Assembly (NCBI GenBank): GCA_930367205.1
Contig: OV884011.1
Coordinates: 86,971,474-87,035,473, forward strand
DNA length: 64,000 nt
Origin: Acanthosoma haemorrhoidale
Taxonomy: Eukaryota > Arthropoda > Insecta > Hemiptera > Acanthosomatidae
Direction: 5' to 3'
The translations under genes were made by a program, and so were the position numbers. Shown here in pieces: positions 11,499-23,295 of the stretch (position 1 is the stretch's first letter; each line of letters starts with the position of its first letter). The notes under the pieces are model-generated. The model searched no databases and was not told where the DNA came from. It was given only the letters and a program-made list of their open reading frames with translations.

Positions 11499-11728
11499 TT
11501 TTTTTTTTTTCTCTCCATAGCCCCATTAAATTTCTATACATTATACGTATATCATTATACTTGTTTATTCATTATATAATTTCTATAAAATAACAAAACC
11601 TGTATATAATGTAGTGATGCTACAGGAAATACAAAATAATTTGTAAATAGATTCACCTGAGGATCTATAATTCTATATAATTATCTAGAAATTTAAAAGG
11701 GCTATGGAGAGAAAAAAAAAAAAAAAAA
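11499..11728 (+). mobile_element. Head-to-head copy of the LINE 3' tail within one 14-bp target duplication
   Basis: AAATGCAGCAGATA occurs at 11485-11498 and 11729-11742. Inside it, the left edge starts with a T-run and CTCTCCATAGCCC, the reverse complement of the element's 3' terminus, for about 36 bp. After a junction near 11533-11546, the same 3' end follows in plus orientation (about 170 bp, closely matching the reverse complement of 7745-7893), ending GGGCTATGGAGAG and a poly(A) run (11712-11730). Both edges therefore carry the element's poly(A)-adjacent terminus, facing outward. Confidence 0.85.
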
Positions 11729-11742
11729 AAATGCAGCAGATA

Positions 11743-12842
11743 ATATTTTATTTTCGTACTCGTATTGTTAAAAAAATTTCATTCAAAGAGCATGTAATAA
11801 GCTAGTGTTATTATGGTGATCAAAGCTCCCTAAGGTGGCCTATTTGTGTCCAGGTTGTAAAAACTTTGAAAAATTTAAAAAGAGTTTAGTGGGATCACGC
11901 TCCAAATAGAGAGGTAGCAATCTTAGTAACTTGGTACAGGTCCGCATCAAGGTATAACATTATGCTAGTTAAAGAAATATACAAAAATGTGTGAGAAATG
12001 TATCGTTAAGTCTTTAAATACATCCAGACTCCCAGATTAAATATAACTCGGGTTTCATTTGATTTATACAAATTCTGGTCCTTTATTTTTAATTATGTTT
12101 TAATTTTAAAACACTCTGAACAGATCGATTCCCCCCTATTTCATTGACTGGGATCTTTATTTGGTTGATGTTTAATCGTTCAACGGGTGATTTATTTAAA
12201 TGAATAAATTAACGTTTTATAAAAAAAAATGGAGAGAAAAAATCCTTGGAAATCTGTTAAATATCAGGGAACGTTTTATTCCGGAGAGGGAAGAAAAAAA
12301 GTGGATTAATCAATATAATCGCGTGGTGTAATCTATCCTTGCGAAACAAACGATGTCTAGCGGTGAAAAAAAGCATGGTTGGTGAATGTCTGTTTTATCT
12401 AGTTGAAGACGTTGCCTATAGCAATAAAAAATCAACCTTTTAAAATGTTAACAATTGTTATTTATGACATATACAATGCTTTATTTTTCGATGTCTTTCT
12501 CAAGTATAAATCGTCAATTTTTTTGTTTGTTTAAAACGAACATATTATTTTGTGGATGAGTATTAATTATTTAAGTCGCCCATAATGGATTATATATAGC
12601 AGACCCTGCTAGCCTTTACGGAACTGGCGATATTGAGTAGGGTTGACATTTCAGCACGGAAAAATTAAAAATTCATTTATAAATCAAAATTTTCAGCGCG
12701 TACCATCATCACGGTTACCAGACTAGAGTTTGTTCCTAGAGGTTCGATACCAAACGAATCCAGTTCGTTCTTTCTAGAACATATTCATACATATTCCCAA
12801 CGCTGGTCGAGTTGATAATTGGCTCACTACGGATTATTGATA
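11743..12842. other. No gene recognised
   Basis: AT-rich sequence with no recognisable coding or repeat signature. It ends at the TA target dinucleotide (12841-12842) of the mariner. Confidence 0.6.
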
Positions 12843-13727
12843 TTAGGTTGGTGCGAATGAAATTTTGGATTCTTAAGTGAATATATTAAACTGCATATAT
12901 TTTTCCAAAAGCTGTTTATTTAATCAAAATTTGCTCCATTTACTTCAATACACTCTTCCCAACGAAATTTTAATGCATAGATAGGTGCCTGTCTTGAAGA
13001 AATTCTGATCTTTAGAATCAATAAACTCTGGTATGGCATTTTTGTCTTCATTTTCGTACTGTTCTAAATGTTTATATTAATGAAAGTCGGTTGGCGAAAG
13101 ATCCGGTAAATAAGGTGGGTGCTGCAAAATTTTATATTTTAATTCATTTAATTTCACAATTGTTTTGTACGATGTATGCGGCCGAGTGTTAAATCGAATA
13201 ATAGGGTAAGCAATGATGAGCATACGTTCAAGCGATCCAGCTTATTTCGCTCGGTTAGTTCGTGCGGTATACACTTATCCATTTTTTTCACCTTGCCAAT
13301 TTCAGAAAGATGTCGCAATATTGTTGTATGGTCAACTTCCATTCTGGCAGCAAGTTCCCTTGAAGAAACAGTTGGATTCGTTTCCACCAATGCTTTCAGA
13401 GCATCATTTTTAACAGACGTTTCGGGTCTTCCACGCGGTTCATTTTGCAGGGAAAAATCGCCAGACCGAAATTTTTCAAACCAATGCTGCACTTTTCGAT
13501 CGTTCACAGTATTCTCCCCAAACGCTTGGTTTATATTGCGTGCAGCTTTTGCAGCATTATTGCCAAGTTTATACTCATATAAGAAAATTACACGAATATC
13601 GGCTGAATTCATATCGGTGCAAAATCCAAAGCAAATAACAAAAGGGAACACTTTTGAGAAAATCTTCTTCAGGGAGACAAACGTTCACATTTAAAGAAAA
13701 TCCGACATTTCATACGCACCAACCTAA
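12843..13727 (-). mobile_element. Mariner element, internally deleted, TA-flanked
   Basis: The termini are inverted repeats: TTAGGTTGGTGCGAATGAAAT on the left and, reverse-complemented from the right, TTAGGTTGGTGCGTATGAAAT. TA dinucleotides flank both ends (12841-12842 and 13728-13729). The element is 885 bp, against about 1.3 kb for an autonomous mariner. The transposase runs on the minus strand; its DNA-binding half is open, but the catalytic half is mostly deleted. It can still be a substrate for a transposase supplied in trans. Confidence 0.93.
12920..13612 (-). pseudogene. Mariner transposase remnant (DNA-binding half intact, catalytic core deleted)
   Basis: From the ATG at 13612 the frame runs 152 codons to 13154, where the family usually has about 345. 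It keeps the paired helix-turn-helix region (motifs WFEKFRSGDFSLQNEPRGRP and HTTILRHLSEIGKVKK) and ends at the conserved CSSLL. Beyond the deletion, in another frame, the C-terminal part resumes with RPHTSYKTIVKLNELKYK and PPYLPDLSPTDFH (around 13086-13190), then an in-frame stop. The junction falls between CSSLL and the segment that normally carries the second Asp, so the first two Asp of the D,D34D triad are gone and only the third (in PDLSPTD) remains. The product could not cut DNA. A protein of the N-terminal half might still bind the terminal repeats; that is inference. Confidence 0.9.
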
Positions 13728-13729
13728 TA

Positions 13730-14955
13730 GTATTAATAGTCCTTTAATAAAGCTATGTTTTATTGCCCAAACAATGGTTTCAGAGTCAAACATTTATTAG
13801 AAAGGAGTAGCAGCATAATATAAAAAACATGCTAACAAAATAGAAAAATAACGTACGCGTAAATGTAACGTGTACTGATTAGTACGCCTGTATCACAGCA
13901 ATTTAAATAAAAAGGTAAGATATCATCAGAAATAAAGTATTTCTATTCCCTCTACCTTCCTCCCTCCCTCTCTCTCACTCAATTATGTCTATTGATATTT
14001 AATTGTACCCGCTAGTGTTGAAAAGGTAACGTGATAGTCATGATTTGAGTTACACCATTCAAGATACCAGGGGGCAAAGTGATGAATGCCCAAACTGAAT
14101 AAGATTTTAGAAATTGAAAAACAAATTATTGACCAATACTATGTTAAATTCATTTAATGCTCATTTAGTTCTGACGTCTCCATAGTAAAAATGGCTAAAT
14201 AATCGTTATTTGTATTATTATAATTTTAAAACATCAGATTAGGACGTTGAATAAAACATAATTGAAAACATGTACATGATTAAAAACCTTAATTAAATAA
14301 TTGGGTCTATATTACATATCACACACCGTAGTCAAAGTAAAAATTCTTTGCATTGCCGTTATTAGTATCAGCTAGTTACTAGTGGCCAGTAGAATGTTTG
14401 TGATTATTAAAAATTGGCCTGAACTTGTCCCAGATAACTTCAAGATTAGAGTAACTTTGGTTTTACATCTTGGTTAGTTGGGAAATATCTCGTACCTTTA
14501 GCGGGTACAGCTTGTCTTTCACAGAATAATGTGATCGACACGGCTTCCAGTATTTAATGAAATCATTAACATGAGCCAAAGTATCATATGAGTTCTTGTT
14601 AAGTCTGTTCTTGTTTTTTTTTATGTTTATCTTAATTGCTGAAACAAACAAGCGTGAGAGATTAATATAAAGTTTGTATTCTGCGGGCCAGTAATGCAGC
14701 TATAATAGCTTTATAAAAAAACTTTGGTTTCTTGCATGGAACCATCAATCATAGCTCTCACCCGATAAGAGTAGCTGGTAGGTGGATCTTGGTCGTTCCT
14801 TTCCCCCGGGATAACCAACAGTAACGAAACCAGTAATGTCCTGGCGTCTTTGGTCATCCGTTTGTATTCTGTTAAATTTGAAAGAAATCCATTTTCTTTC
14901 TAGTTGTTCAGATATATATACTTACACAACTGGCTCACACCTGTTTCAAGGGATG
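13730..14955. other. No gene recognised
   Basis: AT-rich sequence; a minus-strand frame at 14463-14651 lacks any motif. A short pyrimidine-rich patch near 13950-13980 is the only low-complexity tract noticed. Confidence 0.55.
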
Positions 14956-15820
14956 TGTAGCGACCGCTAACTACATAAGATAAATCACCCTATACCCCAT
15001 TGTATATGTATTGTAAATTGGTTATAATATGTTGTAAATTAATTTAAACATATGTAAATAACATTAGCAAACCATAAGTCATACCAGTGTTAATATTGTA
15101 AACAATAAAAGACGCAAAAAACTAGTCAGAGGCCCTTGAAGGAAGAGTCAGTTAGCGGCTAGGGGGCTGGGTGGGTACTGGTCTAGAACAGTCAAGCGCC
15201 ACCGCAACCCGGCGGTTTGGTTGGTCAGAATAAAACCCCAGATCATTGGTTACTGGGGGCTATATATATATATATATATATATACTATATTTGCCCTACT
15301 ATATACCCCTAGTTTTAGCCGATAAATCATTCTAACTACGGCTCTCTGGACTGGCAGCTGAAGTAATGTTTCAAGATTTGGCCTTCTCGTTTATGAAAAC
15401 CTCAGCATCTCTCTTCCTAACCTCGCTATGTTTTAGTCCGGCCTTGTCAGACTCCACACTTTCCTAGTGGGATTCTCTGCCTTCGTCTCGCTAAAACTAG
15501 CACTTCCTTGGGAGAGACCTCTCCATCGCGGACGATGGTTGCCGTTGCCCTTCAAACTTTACCTAGTAGTGTCTCCCCCGGCAATCCAGTCTGCCTGTTT
15601 TGTGGTCATTCCAAGACCACATAAACTACCTAAAATACCTACCCTGTACCTCTTCTCCTGAACATTGTGGATTGTCGGGGCACATACCTATCAAATATGG
15701 AGCCATATAGTACAGTAGTAAGACCCGTCATGAAGCAATTGTCCAGGTCATAGCCTAATCAACACTCACCTCGTCACTAGGGCTTCGTAGGGACGTAATC
15801 ACAGGCCATCACTTTCTGAC
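14956..15820 (+). mobile_element. LTR, Ty3/Gypsy-like family (TGTAGYGACC subtype), probably solo
   Basis: It starts TGTAGCGACCGCTAACTACA, closely matching the start at 31451. From about 15400 it shares the long GC-richer block (GACCTCT, GGTTGCCG, ACTTTACCTAGTAG, AAGACCACATAAAC) with the LTRs at 33062, 37459, 44677 and 48589. The right edge is degenerate: the family's terminal CCCGACA appears as TCTGAC. Candidate 5-bp target copies are GGATG (14951-14955) and GGATT (15821-15825), one mismatch. A (TA)12 tract lies inside. No internal coding region adjoins it. Confidence 0.65.
15261..15284. repeat. (TA)12 microsatellite inside the LTR
   Basis: Twelve uninterrupted TA units inside the LTR at 14956-15820. 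The other copies do not show this tract at the equivalent place, so it probably expanded after insertion. Confidence 0.9.
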
Positions 15821-15825
15821 GGATT

Positions 15826-17400
15826 ACTTAGCATTCGTACAAGGCAGCCAATAAACGAAAGGCACTATTAAAAGCAGCACACAGAGTAGACGAATCGGCT
15901 TCTTTAATAATGACCTTGATGCATCGAGAAGTAGAAACATTATACATTATAAACATGCTGTCTAAGGAGCTCTATCATTTTCATTCCTTGTACAGTTATT
16001 TTCGTGACCGTTTTGAGTGAATTGAATTATTATTATCTCTTGACATTTCACATCGTGACAGTTCACCTGAAAAGCTGGAAAACCAGATGGCGGTTCTAAT
16101 TGATAACCGACTAAAACTTCCCATTTGTTGTTTTTATTCAGGCATATTATTTGGCCAAATTATTTATTAACATAGACTTTTTTTTTATTTTTAATAGGTC
16201 ACATTTTTAGATACCTTAAGAGGGCCTTAATTCGTTTTGAACATCTACTGAGGGTGGTTCGGTAGATTTTCATTATGAAATATTGGCTGCTATTATTTAC
16301 ATTGTCCGCGCCTATGAATATACGCTGTTCTGTGAAGAGGTAGAGTACTGCGTATTAGTAATTATAATCATGAGGGATTTCTGTTTCTCTCGGTTGCTTC
16401 TAATGTGGTGTTATTGAACGGATTGATATGGATATGGTTGTCTAAGCTTAGATGTGCAGTTTCTTCGCTTCCGCATAATATGCTGGAATTGTATATAAGA
16501 CTATCTGAATTGTTTTGGGGCAATTAACCCAAAAGTACTGGTTGTTCACGCCTATACAACGTCATTATGGGTGATGGTCACATGCCACTGGGGGGGGGGG
16601 GCATACACTTTAAGTGGGGTTGACTAATCATATCGGTCTGAGACACCTTTGGTTGCCATCTCGCCAGAGTAATTAACCCTTATTATTGATAAATATCCTC
16701 AGGTATATTCCCGAGGTATATTTTTCCCGTTCTATTACCTATTATACTATTATACTGCCGCCCACTTACTGTGGTATTGGGTATTTTGGCGTATACAGTG
16801 GTTATGAATTCACTCCTTCATATTATCTGAAATACATTATATATTTTTAAATTTAATTTATTGATTTGCATCTATTTAATCAATGTAATATGACCAAATG
16901 GCAGGTTTCACATGAAGGCAGATGACATAGACATAGCTATAGTATTAGTAGTAATAGTAATAGTAAGACAGAAAAAATTCCAGATTGTAGTATTTAGTTT
17001 TGAGCGTACTCTACCACTCTATAGAACATTGTTCATTCCTGGGCGTGAGTATAAAAATGATTGCGGCCAATATTTTCTACAGAAAATCTAGGGAACAACC
17101 CTCAATGGCTATTCTGAATGAATTTTGGTCTCTTAAAATATTTAAAAATGTGTACCTCCCCTGTATTGTTAAATATCTCCCTATATTTGGAGATATCTTA
17201 TTGCTGTGCGATTGTTCGTCTGTCTAGTCGTTATTTTGCGGTTCATGTGTGTACAATATTTTTATCAGATATCTACCTTCTTGATTATTTATGTCGAATC
17301 CACTAGATTTTTACAGTTTATCCACCCGCATAAATTAACCTTTTTAGTACGCTGTATTAACGAAACGAATTTATTGTGAAATGATGAGTAATAAAAAAGT
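15826..17400. other. No gene recognised
   Basis: AT-rich sequence with a G-run near 16590. Small open frames at 17000-17306 have no recognisable motif. Confidence 0.55.
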
Positions 17401-17408
17401 AAAGGAGA

Positions 17409-18038
17409 TCAATTAACGTAAATAGAAACTTCTTGATAAAGCCTAATTGAATCTGCCTCGTGTTTTAGATCATTTTGCTGAGTTGCGTTTGTCGTGTTTA
17501 GTACAATGCAGAGAATTCGTACTCCTTGTGTTAAATTCCTGTCTTCTAGCAACAATCTATTTTTATAGGTGATATTAAACATACCACACAAATGTCCTTT
17601 TGTGTTATACAATGGTGTTCCAGATGGAATCTTTTTCTTTTGACCATTAGGGCTATAACTAGCAAATCCAATAAGTGAACTGATGTTTTTTTCGTCTCTT
17701 ACAAAAGAATGTAAGCGTTTGCCATTTTTTTCTTCCCCACTGAAAACTAATTCTTTAGGCCTTAAATAAAGCTGTACATTCACTTTTTCACTGCAACCTA
17801 TGTCAAAATGATTGCTTTTGTAATTATTAGAATCACAATGATTTGTAGTCAATTCCACATCATTTCTTTTTACAAATCTATGGTGTAATCGTATAGTTTT
17901 AATGTAACATGTATTACGCTTATTCAGGTAGATCGTTCTTAATATCCTTTCTAGTATTTTGTGTTTAAAACCGATATTGTTATCAACTCTACTACCGCAC
18001 TTATTTGCACTTATATTGTTCAATTTCTTTTTTCTTTC
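17409..18038 (-). pseudogene. Open frame with faint trypsin-like serine protease features
   Basis: About 204 codons are open from the stop at 18039 down to 17409, with no ATG near the N-terminal end, so this is either one exon or the 3' part of a broken gene. Residues below count from 18023. TIRLHHRFVKRNDVEL (43-58) resembles the stretch around the catalytic Asp of chymotrypsin-fold proteases (IHPxF...NDIAL), giving Asp55. PSGTPLYNTKGHLCGMFN (133-150) resembles GDSGGPL..xGxLxGI, giving Ser135 or the nearby serine, but with the usual GD before Ser replaced. No TAAHC-like His motif was found. The same frame continues upstream beyond a TAG into 18230-18039, which suggests one gene interrupted by that stop. 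Family assignment is tentative. Confidence 0.4.
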
Positions 18039-18230
18039 CTAATTTATTATCAAAAATTGTTTTAAATTATTAAAATGACTTTTTTTTTTACTTTTCCAAC
18101 AAACACCATTACTTCTATATTTTGGTTTAGTATTAAACGACTGTGTCAAACCACATCCATCATCTAAATTTACTTCCCTAAAGATGTTGGGTAAAGTTGA
18201 AAAAGTTTTAAATGTGGTAGTGTAGTACAT
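18039..18230 (-). CDS. 63-codon frame with hydrophobic start, upstream of the protease-like frame
   Basis: The first ATG is at 18230; the open frame extends a little further upstream through a hydrophobic stretch (VLGFTIAVVM) that could be a signal peptide or membrane segment. It includes LDDGCGLTQSFN and a Lys/Ser-rich end, then a TAG at 18041-18039. It is in the same frame as 18038-17409, so I read the pair as one gene split by a stop. Cys residues are present, but no domain can be named. Confidence 0.3.
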   Translation of the reverse strand: MYYTTTFKTFSTLPNIFREVNLDDGCGLTQSFNTKPKYRSNGVCWKSKKKSHFNNLKQFLIIN

Positions 18231-18305
18231 CACCACTGCAATAGTAAAACCAAGAACCGTAGTTTTCTTTTAGGTTGACTCTTTCCCTTGTAGTCATTAA
18301 GAACG

Positions 18306-18482
18306 TTACGACTGAACCAAACGATTCATAGTTTCGGCAGCTTCAACACTATTAGCTTTAGAAAAGTCCAGAATCAATTTTGCTCGCTCTGCCATTGCAG
18401 AAGCTTCTGCAGCAACAACTCTAGCTTTAGCTTCGGCAGCTACCATACCCCTAATCTTCCTATTAACTTTCGATTTAGACAT
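18306..18482 (-). CDS. Small basic Ala-rich helical protein, 58 aa, unknown
   Basis: An ATG-initiated frame (18482-18306) begins MSKSKVNRKIRGMVAAEAK and continues with an Ala/Glu/Lys/Arg-rich segment, predicted by eye to be one long amphipathic helix, then a short polar tail. It lies about 75 bp upstream, on the same strand, of the 18230-17409 frames. That compact arrangement is unusual for an insect gene and would fit a viral or transposon-derived unit. I do not recognise the family. The composition (repeated GCN and GAA/GAG codons) is less AT-rich than the surroundings, a mild argument that it is or was coding. Confidence 0.35.
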   Translation of the reverse strand: MSKSKVNRKIRGMVAAEAKARVVAAEASAMAERAKLILDFSKANSVEAAETMNRLVQS

Positions 18483-21400
18483 AGTGAATAATAAAATATT
18501 AATAAAGCAATATATATAATACACTAAATACAATTAAAGAAATATAATCACAATACAAAATAGAGAGTAAGTATAGACCTAAAAATAAATAATCTTAATA
18601 TGGATATTTAATATGATTAGGTTAGAATATTATTGAATAACGAATCTCACAATACACAAATCACAAAAATAATATGAAATAATATAAACCACAAATAATA
18701 TATATATACAAATAAATATATATCAGCTTAAAGAGCCGTATAGTATAGAACTAAACCCACACAAACGGCAATCTTCAAAAACCAATATTAAAATACACAA
18801 CGCTCAAAAATAATATTGTAATGTTAATAAAGAACAAATCAAATACAAATACAGTACAAAGCACTATAATCCACCACAATTTAAGAACGCGTTTCTTATC
18901 AATCGTACATCTATCAAAAGTACCATGCAGAGAACCCCTTCCTGTCTGGTGAGATGCTACTACTGTCCACTAAACTAAACCATATAGTGTTATATTTGAC
19001 AGACTAACAAAGCTAAAAGCGTCGTACTGTATTGCTGGGCTGTGTTTTTGAAAAATATTGTTTTTGTTTTTTCGGGGGCTAATATTTATTAAAAAGTGTA
19101 ATCACAACTACTAATTACTGAATAATTTTATATAAGACTATTCATACACTATTACATTAAATGCTGAAGAAAAATAATTTTTGTCACTCGATAGTGTATT
19201 CCTTTGCGGTTTTCCAATTGAATTTCAAATAAGCTTTTTCATTATCCTTTTCTACTGCTTTTTATGGAAAACAAACCACGGACCTGGGAATGGGAAAAAC
19301 ACTTTTCAGTTTAAAAACTAAATGGCTAATTATTTTATTCAGTCGGAACTAATTTACGAAATACCATATAAGATTTTTCGTAATGTTATCTTCTATCTGT
19401 AAGCTCTCTCCTGGACTGGTTTTCAGTGTTGTATGTGCCATAATTGAAATCCGATAGCAATAGCTATTGAGCCGATGTCATTTGGCTTGTATTGATTTAT
19501 AAATTGGTTCTTATTTAGCAGCATAGGTCGGAAATCGCTCAGAATCATTTATATTAAAAAAAAAAAAAAACTAAAAATGTTTGCACATTTCATCTTAATG
19601 AGTATTGAATATGTATCGATTTTCAAAGATTTTTTTCTGCTTTATATCATGCGAGATCTCGCTTTGTTATGAATCGGGTGAAGTATGCAAACATTTTCCC
19701 CACACTCGGATTTCTATTTGGAGTAACCTTTCCAATATGTCAATAACTGTCAAACATGATCAAAAGAATAATAAAAAAAAACAAGCATGCAATCAAACAA
19801 AAAGCCCAATTATTCTTGATAATTTATAATGCTCTATCTTTTAGTTTACTAGCATTTTAGAAAGTCTTACGATAGCAAGATTGTGCCAGTCAGCCTATAA
19901 GTGAAACACACAAGAATACCTAGATGATTTTGTCATACTGTCCCAAAGAGTGAGGCAAAATTGCCAATAAAACAGCTGGTTGTTTGGTATATTAAGCTTT
20001 TTCCAACTAATGCTACGATTCATTCAAAAATTAATAATTTATATGATACTATATTAACACATTTGCACTTATTCTAAATAAAATTGATATTTTTTCTACT
20101 TGTACGATATGAATTACAATCAAATGACTATTTTTCAAAATAAATACAAAATAAAATTTAAGGAATTATCATAGTTTATCCCATCGACTAAACATTATGT
20201 AATAAGATTATACATCGATAGAATTCGATTTGAGAGCGAGAATAGAGTATGTTGTATCTATCGGCGTTTGGAATGGTCGTGAATTGCACCCTTACCCTGG
20301 AAGTCAACTATGTCCCTGTTCATTTATTCAAAAAATCGTTTTAACAAATATTTGTAGAGCATTCCCTCTATTTTGTAATTTTTATTGCCTATAAGAAAAG
20401 TATATTTATTTACTTTATTTAAACACACATAGGGCACTTTAAATAGTGGTGATAATTTTGCATTTATGACCAAGGAATTTTCAATGACCGAATTAATAAT
20501 TTTTCCCATATTTTAATTTACTAATTTTTTTTATTTTTATATTATTTGTCTCTTTAGTTTGCATTTTGTAATTTCTTATTTTATTGATTATGATTTTATC
20601 TATTCCTCATGGTTCAAGTTCACGCCCCTCGGGTCACCACCTAAATACAAATTAAAAAATCTTATAAGTAGGGTGGATCATGAAGAATCGACCCCGAACA
20701 TTGCTTGTATAGGTGTTACATTGACAGTAGTATGATAAGTTGAGTTAATAGTTGCTTCTACCTGTGACAATTTACTAAACTATATTTTATGTTTTCCGTT
20801 AATAAATAACCTCAATACTGCAACACATACCTGTTTACTCTTTCTACATTATTACCCAGAGGAGTTCTTAAGGAAGCAAGAACTCTAATTATTTTTACAT
20901 TGTGAACTATATATAATTATAATTATAATAACAACTGGAATAATGAACTTTATATTACTTTTATTTAAAACAGAACTACAACTAGTAATCTCTGTTAAAG
21001 AAACAGTAGCAGATAAAAAAAAGGGCAATTAATAGCTCTCACGCAATACTTCGTATTGCAATGCTATTTTTCAGAAGTAACTTGAGAGACTTTGTAATTA
21101 TGTAAAATAGTAACTGATATAAAATAAAAAGTTTAATTTTAAATAAGTGGATGAAACAGCTGGGAAGTATGTCGCCAATAGGAACAAGCGAGAGGAACAC
21201 TTGGAGTTCAATTGTCTAAAAACGAGAGAAGAGGTGTTGATGATTTGTTGCAGTCTATGGATGGTCAAACATTTGAAGTGAGGGCCCTAATACTTCGTAT
21301 TTCTTCAAACATAATATTTATATGTGCCTCTTATTTCATGTATTCGTATTTCCTAATATCTTTGTTGTGAACAACTCGAAAACAGTATGTGTTTATAATT

Positions 21401-22030
21401 TAAGTTAATAAAATGTTGATGTAAGTAATTATTTTATAAGTGTTTAGCATAAGTTATTAAGTGTTAAGTGTTAAGCCGTTTGCTACTAACTACTTAAGCT
21501 GGTGCGAAGGCACTCGAAGAATGGAAATAGTATTGCCCGTATTGATTCTAATAGGGCGAATTCTCTCACCCGCTTTCCGCTTCTTGGTTTGGTTTCATGT
21601 TTATTCATCTTATGAGGTTCCGCCGATGCAGCTATTTTCGTTTTACAGAGATAGCTAGCAGTGTTACTATGCGAAATATTAGTAAATACATTTGCTATAA
21701 AATAAAAGAAAGGATGCCTTGCCTGTTCCATCTGGACTTGTTTAAATTACCCGATTCTTCCCTGAAACTCCTGTATTTAAAATTACAACATTGAGTTATA
21801 AGAATGTTATTCTCCTTTTCTAATGTTGCTATCCTGGTAATATTATTTATGTTCAGCATAGGCCGTTGATAGCATAGCCAACAGAAATAATACGAAACAT
21901 GTTTCTCTTTTTTTTTTTTTTTTTTGTTTTCTCAAAACTCACAATTGGTTGCAAATCAATTATATTTTTTTAAATATTAAAATTCTGATAAAGCATAAAG
22001 TTTTAATTCTGATTATGATCCGTTACCGAT
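18483..22030. other. Long AT-rich stretch, no gene recognised
   Basis: 18540-18900 is extremely AT-rich, with A-runs and TA steps. Short open frames at 19605, 20324 and 21461-21794 have no motif. A small hairpin (GCAATACTTCGTATTGC) lies near 21043-21060, and a T-run near 21907-21925 may mark a retroposon tail, but no duplication was found. Confidence 0.5.
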
Positions 22031-22039
22031 ATAAAAGAC

Positions 22040-22890
22040 GAATGTGCATCAAGTGTGTTCATTGGAAAGATAAATGCTTTTAATGTTTAGAGTCAATAAA
22101 ATTTTTCAATTTTATCGTCAAATTGGATTAAACTTGATACCTATTGTTTCTGAACCTTCTCACAACATTCATTTAGATATTGCAGGAAAATTAAGTGTAA
22201 AAAGCTACAGGTGTAGTTGTATTTTTGTCTTCATCGACTCGTTTACGACATATTGTATTCCTCACTCATAAACTTGAACTTGATAGTACGATCAACGTTT
22301 TACGGTTTTGTATTTCAATATGACTGGGCTCGTCTAAGATCATAGGCTATTTTTCAAATCATGCGATTGCTATAGATTCTGTTCTGATGCTTAAATATAA
22401 CTTTATTTTATAGAAAACGGTCCTAGTAGGGCTACTGGTCTAGTAGAAAAGCTGATGGGATCGTTAAAAGATATGCCGACAATAGCTAAGATGAATGACA
22501 ATCGTGAATGGCAAGATATAGTCGTCCCGGACCTTCAGCTCGCTTTAAACTTTACACCCCATCGTACACATTACCTTTTAAGGGGTTTGTCGAGCACGTG
22601 AATTAATTATAGCTTGGGAACATGTAATGGAGGAGTCCTCAGGTTGATTTAAGAGAAATTGTTCGTAAGTCAGGATATGCAAAAAAATAATTTGATATAG
22701 GCAAAGCAATAGTTATTCCCTTCAAAATATGTGATTTACCTTATCTTAAACAGGAAGACTGTAATTGGTTATAATTAGATCCCATATATAACGGCCCAGT
22801 AAATATTCCTATGCTATTAGTTAATAATCGATATAAATTGCGATTTACAGATGCAGGTTGTTACCTGGTGTTGTGTGCAGGTATAAATAG
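22040..22890 (+). pseudogene. Decayed Ty3/Gypsy-type integrase
   Basis: Across several frames, the plus strand carries ordered pieces of a retroelement integrase. HNIHLDIAGKLS followed by FVFIDSFTTY (22160-22250) matches the first catalytic Asp region. Then come GSSKIIGYFSNHA (about 22328-22365), GLVEKLMGSLK (22437-22470; the conserved xQVERLxxTLK segment), DLQLALNFTPHRTHY (22530-22575), and a C-terminal NGPVNIPMLLVNNRYKL (22790-22845) like the GPY/F module. Frameshifts and stops separate the pieces, so it is inactive. No LTRs adjoin; whether it belonged to the same family as the solo LTRs in this window is unknown. Confidence 0.75.
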
Positions 22891-23260
22891 ATTATATATA
22901 GAATACAAATAGATTGGTTCCAGATGCCCGTGAACTTGAACATAAGACTTGATGAAAGTCGAAAATAACACTTTTTACTTGCACCACTATTGATTTACTG
23001 TCAATGTTTGGGAATAGTGATGATGGTGTCTGCCGTATGCTTTGGTGTTCATTGGCAGTAACTGTTCCGCTACCAATGTCACTTGCAGTTCGTAATGTCG
23101 CATACCAGGTTCGTAGTCTCTTCTTGGTCCCTGATGTGATCTGTTAAAAGAGTACAACTGCCACTTATCGGCTACCGACGTGTATTTTGAGGCCGACCGA
23201 GGTAACAGCAACACATTTATCAATTACTTGACCTTAAATTTTGAAAGTTTATAATAAGTT

Positions 23261-23263
<3 letters not shown>

Positions 23264-23292
<29 letters not shown>
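23264..23292. repeat. (AT)n microsatellite abutting the palindrome
   Basis: About 14 uninterrupted AT units directly before the left arm of the palindrome at 23291-23472. Confidence 0.9.

Positions 23293-23295
<3 letters not shown>

Noticed and set aside
13176..13694. 172-codon plus-strand frame
   Set aside because: Antisense to the mariner transposase.
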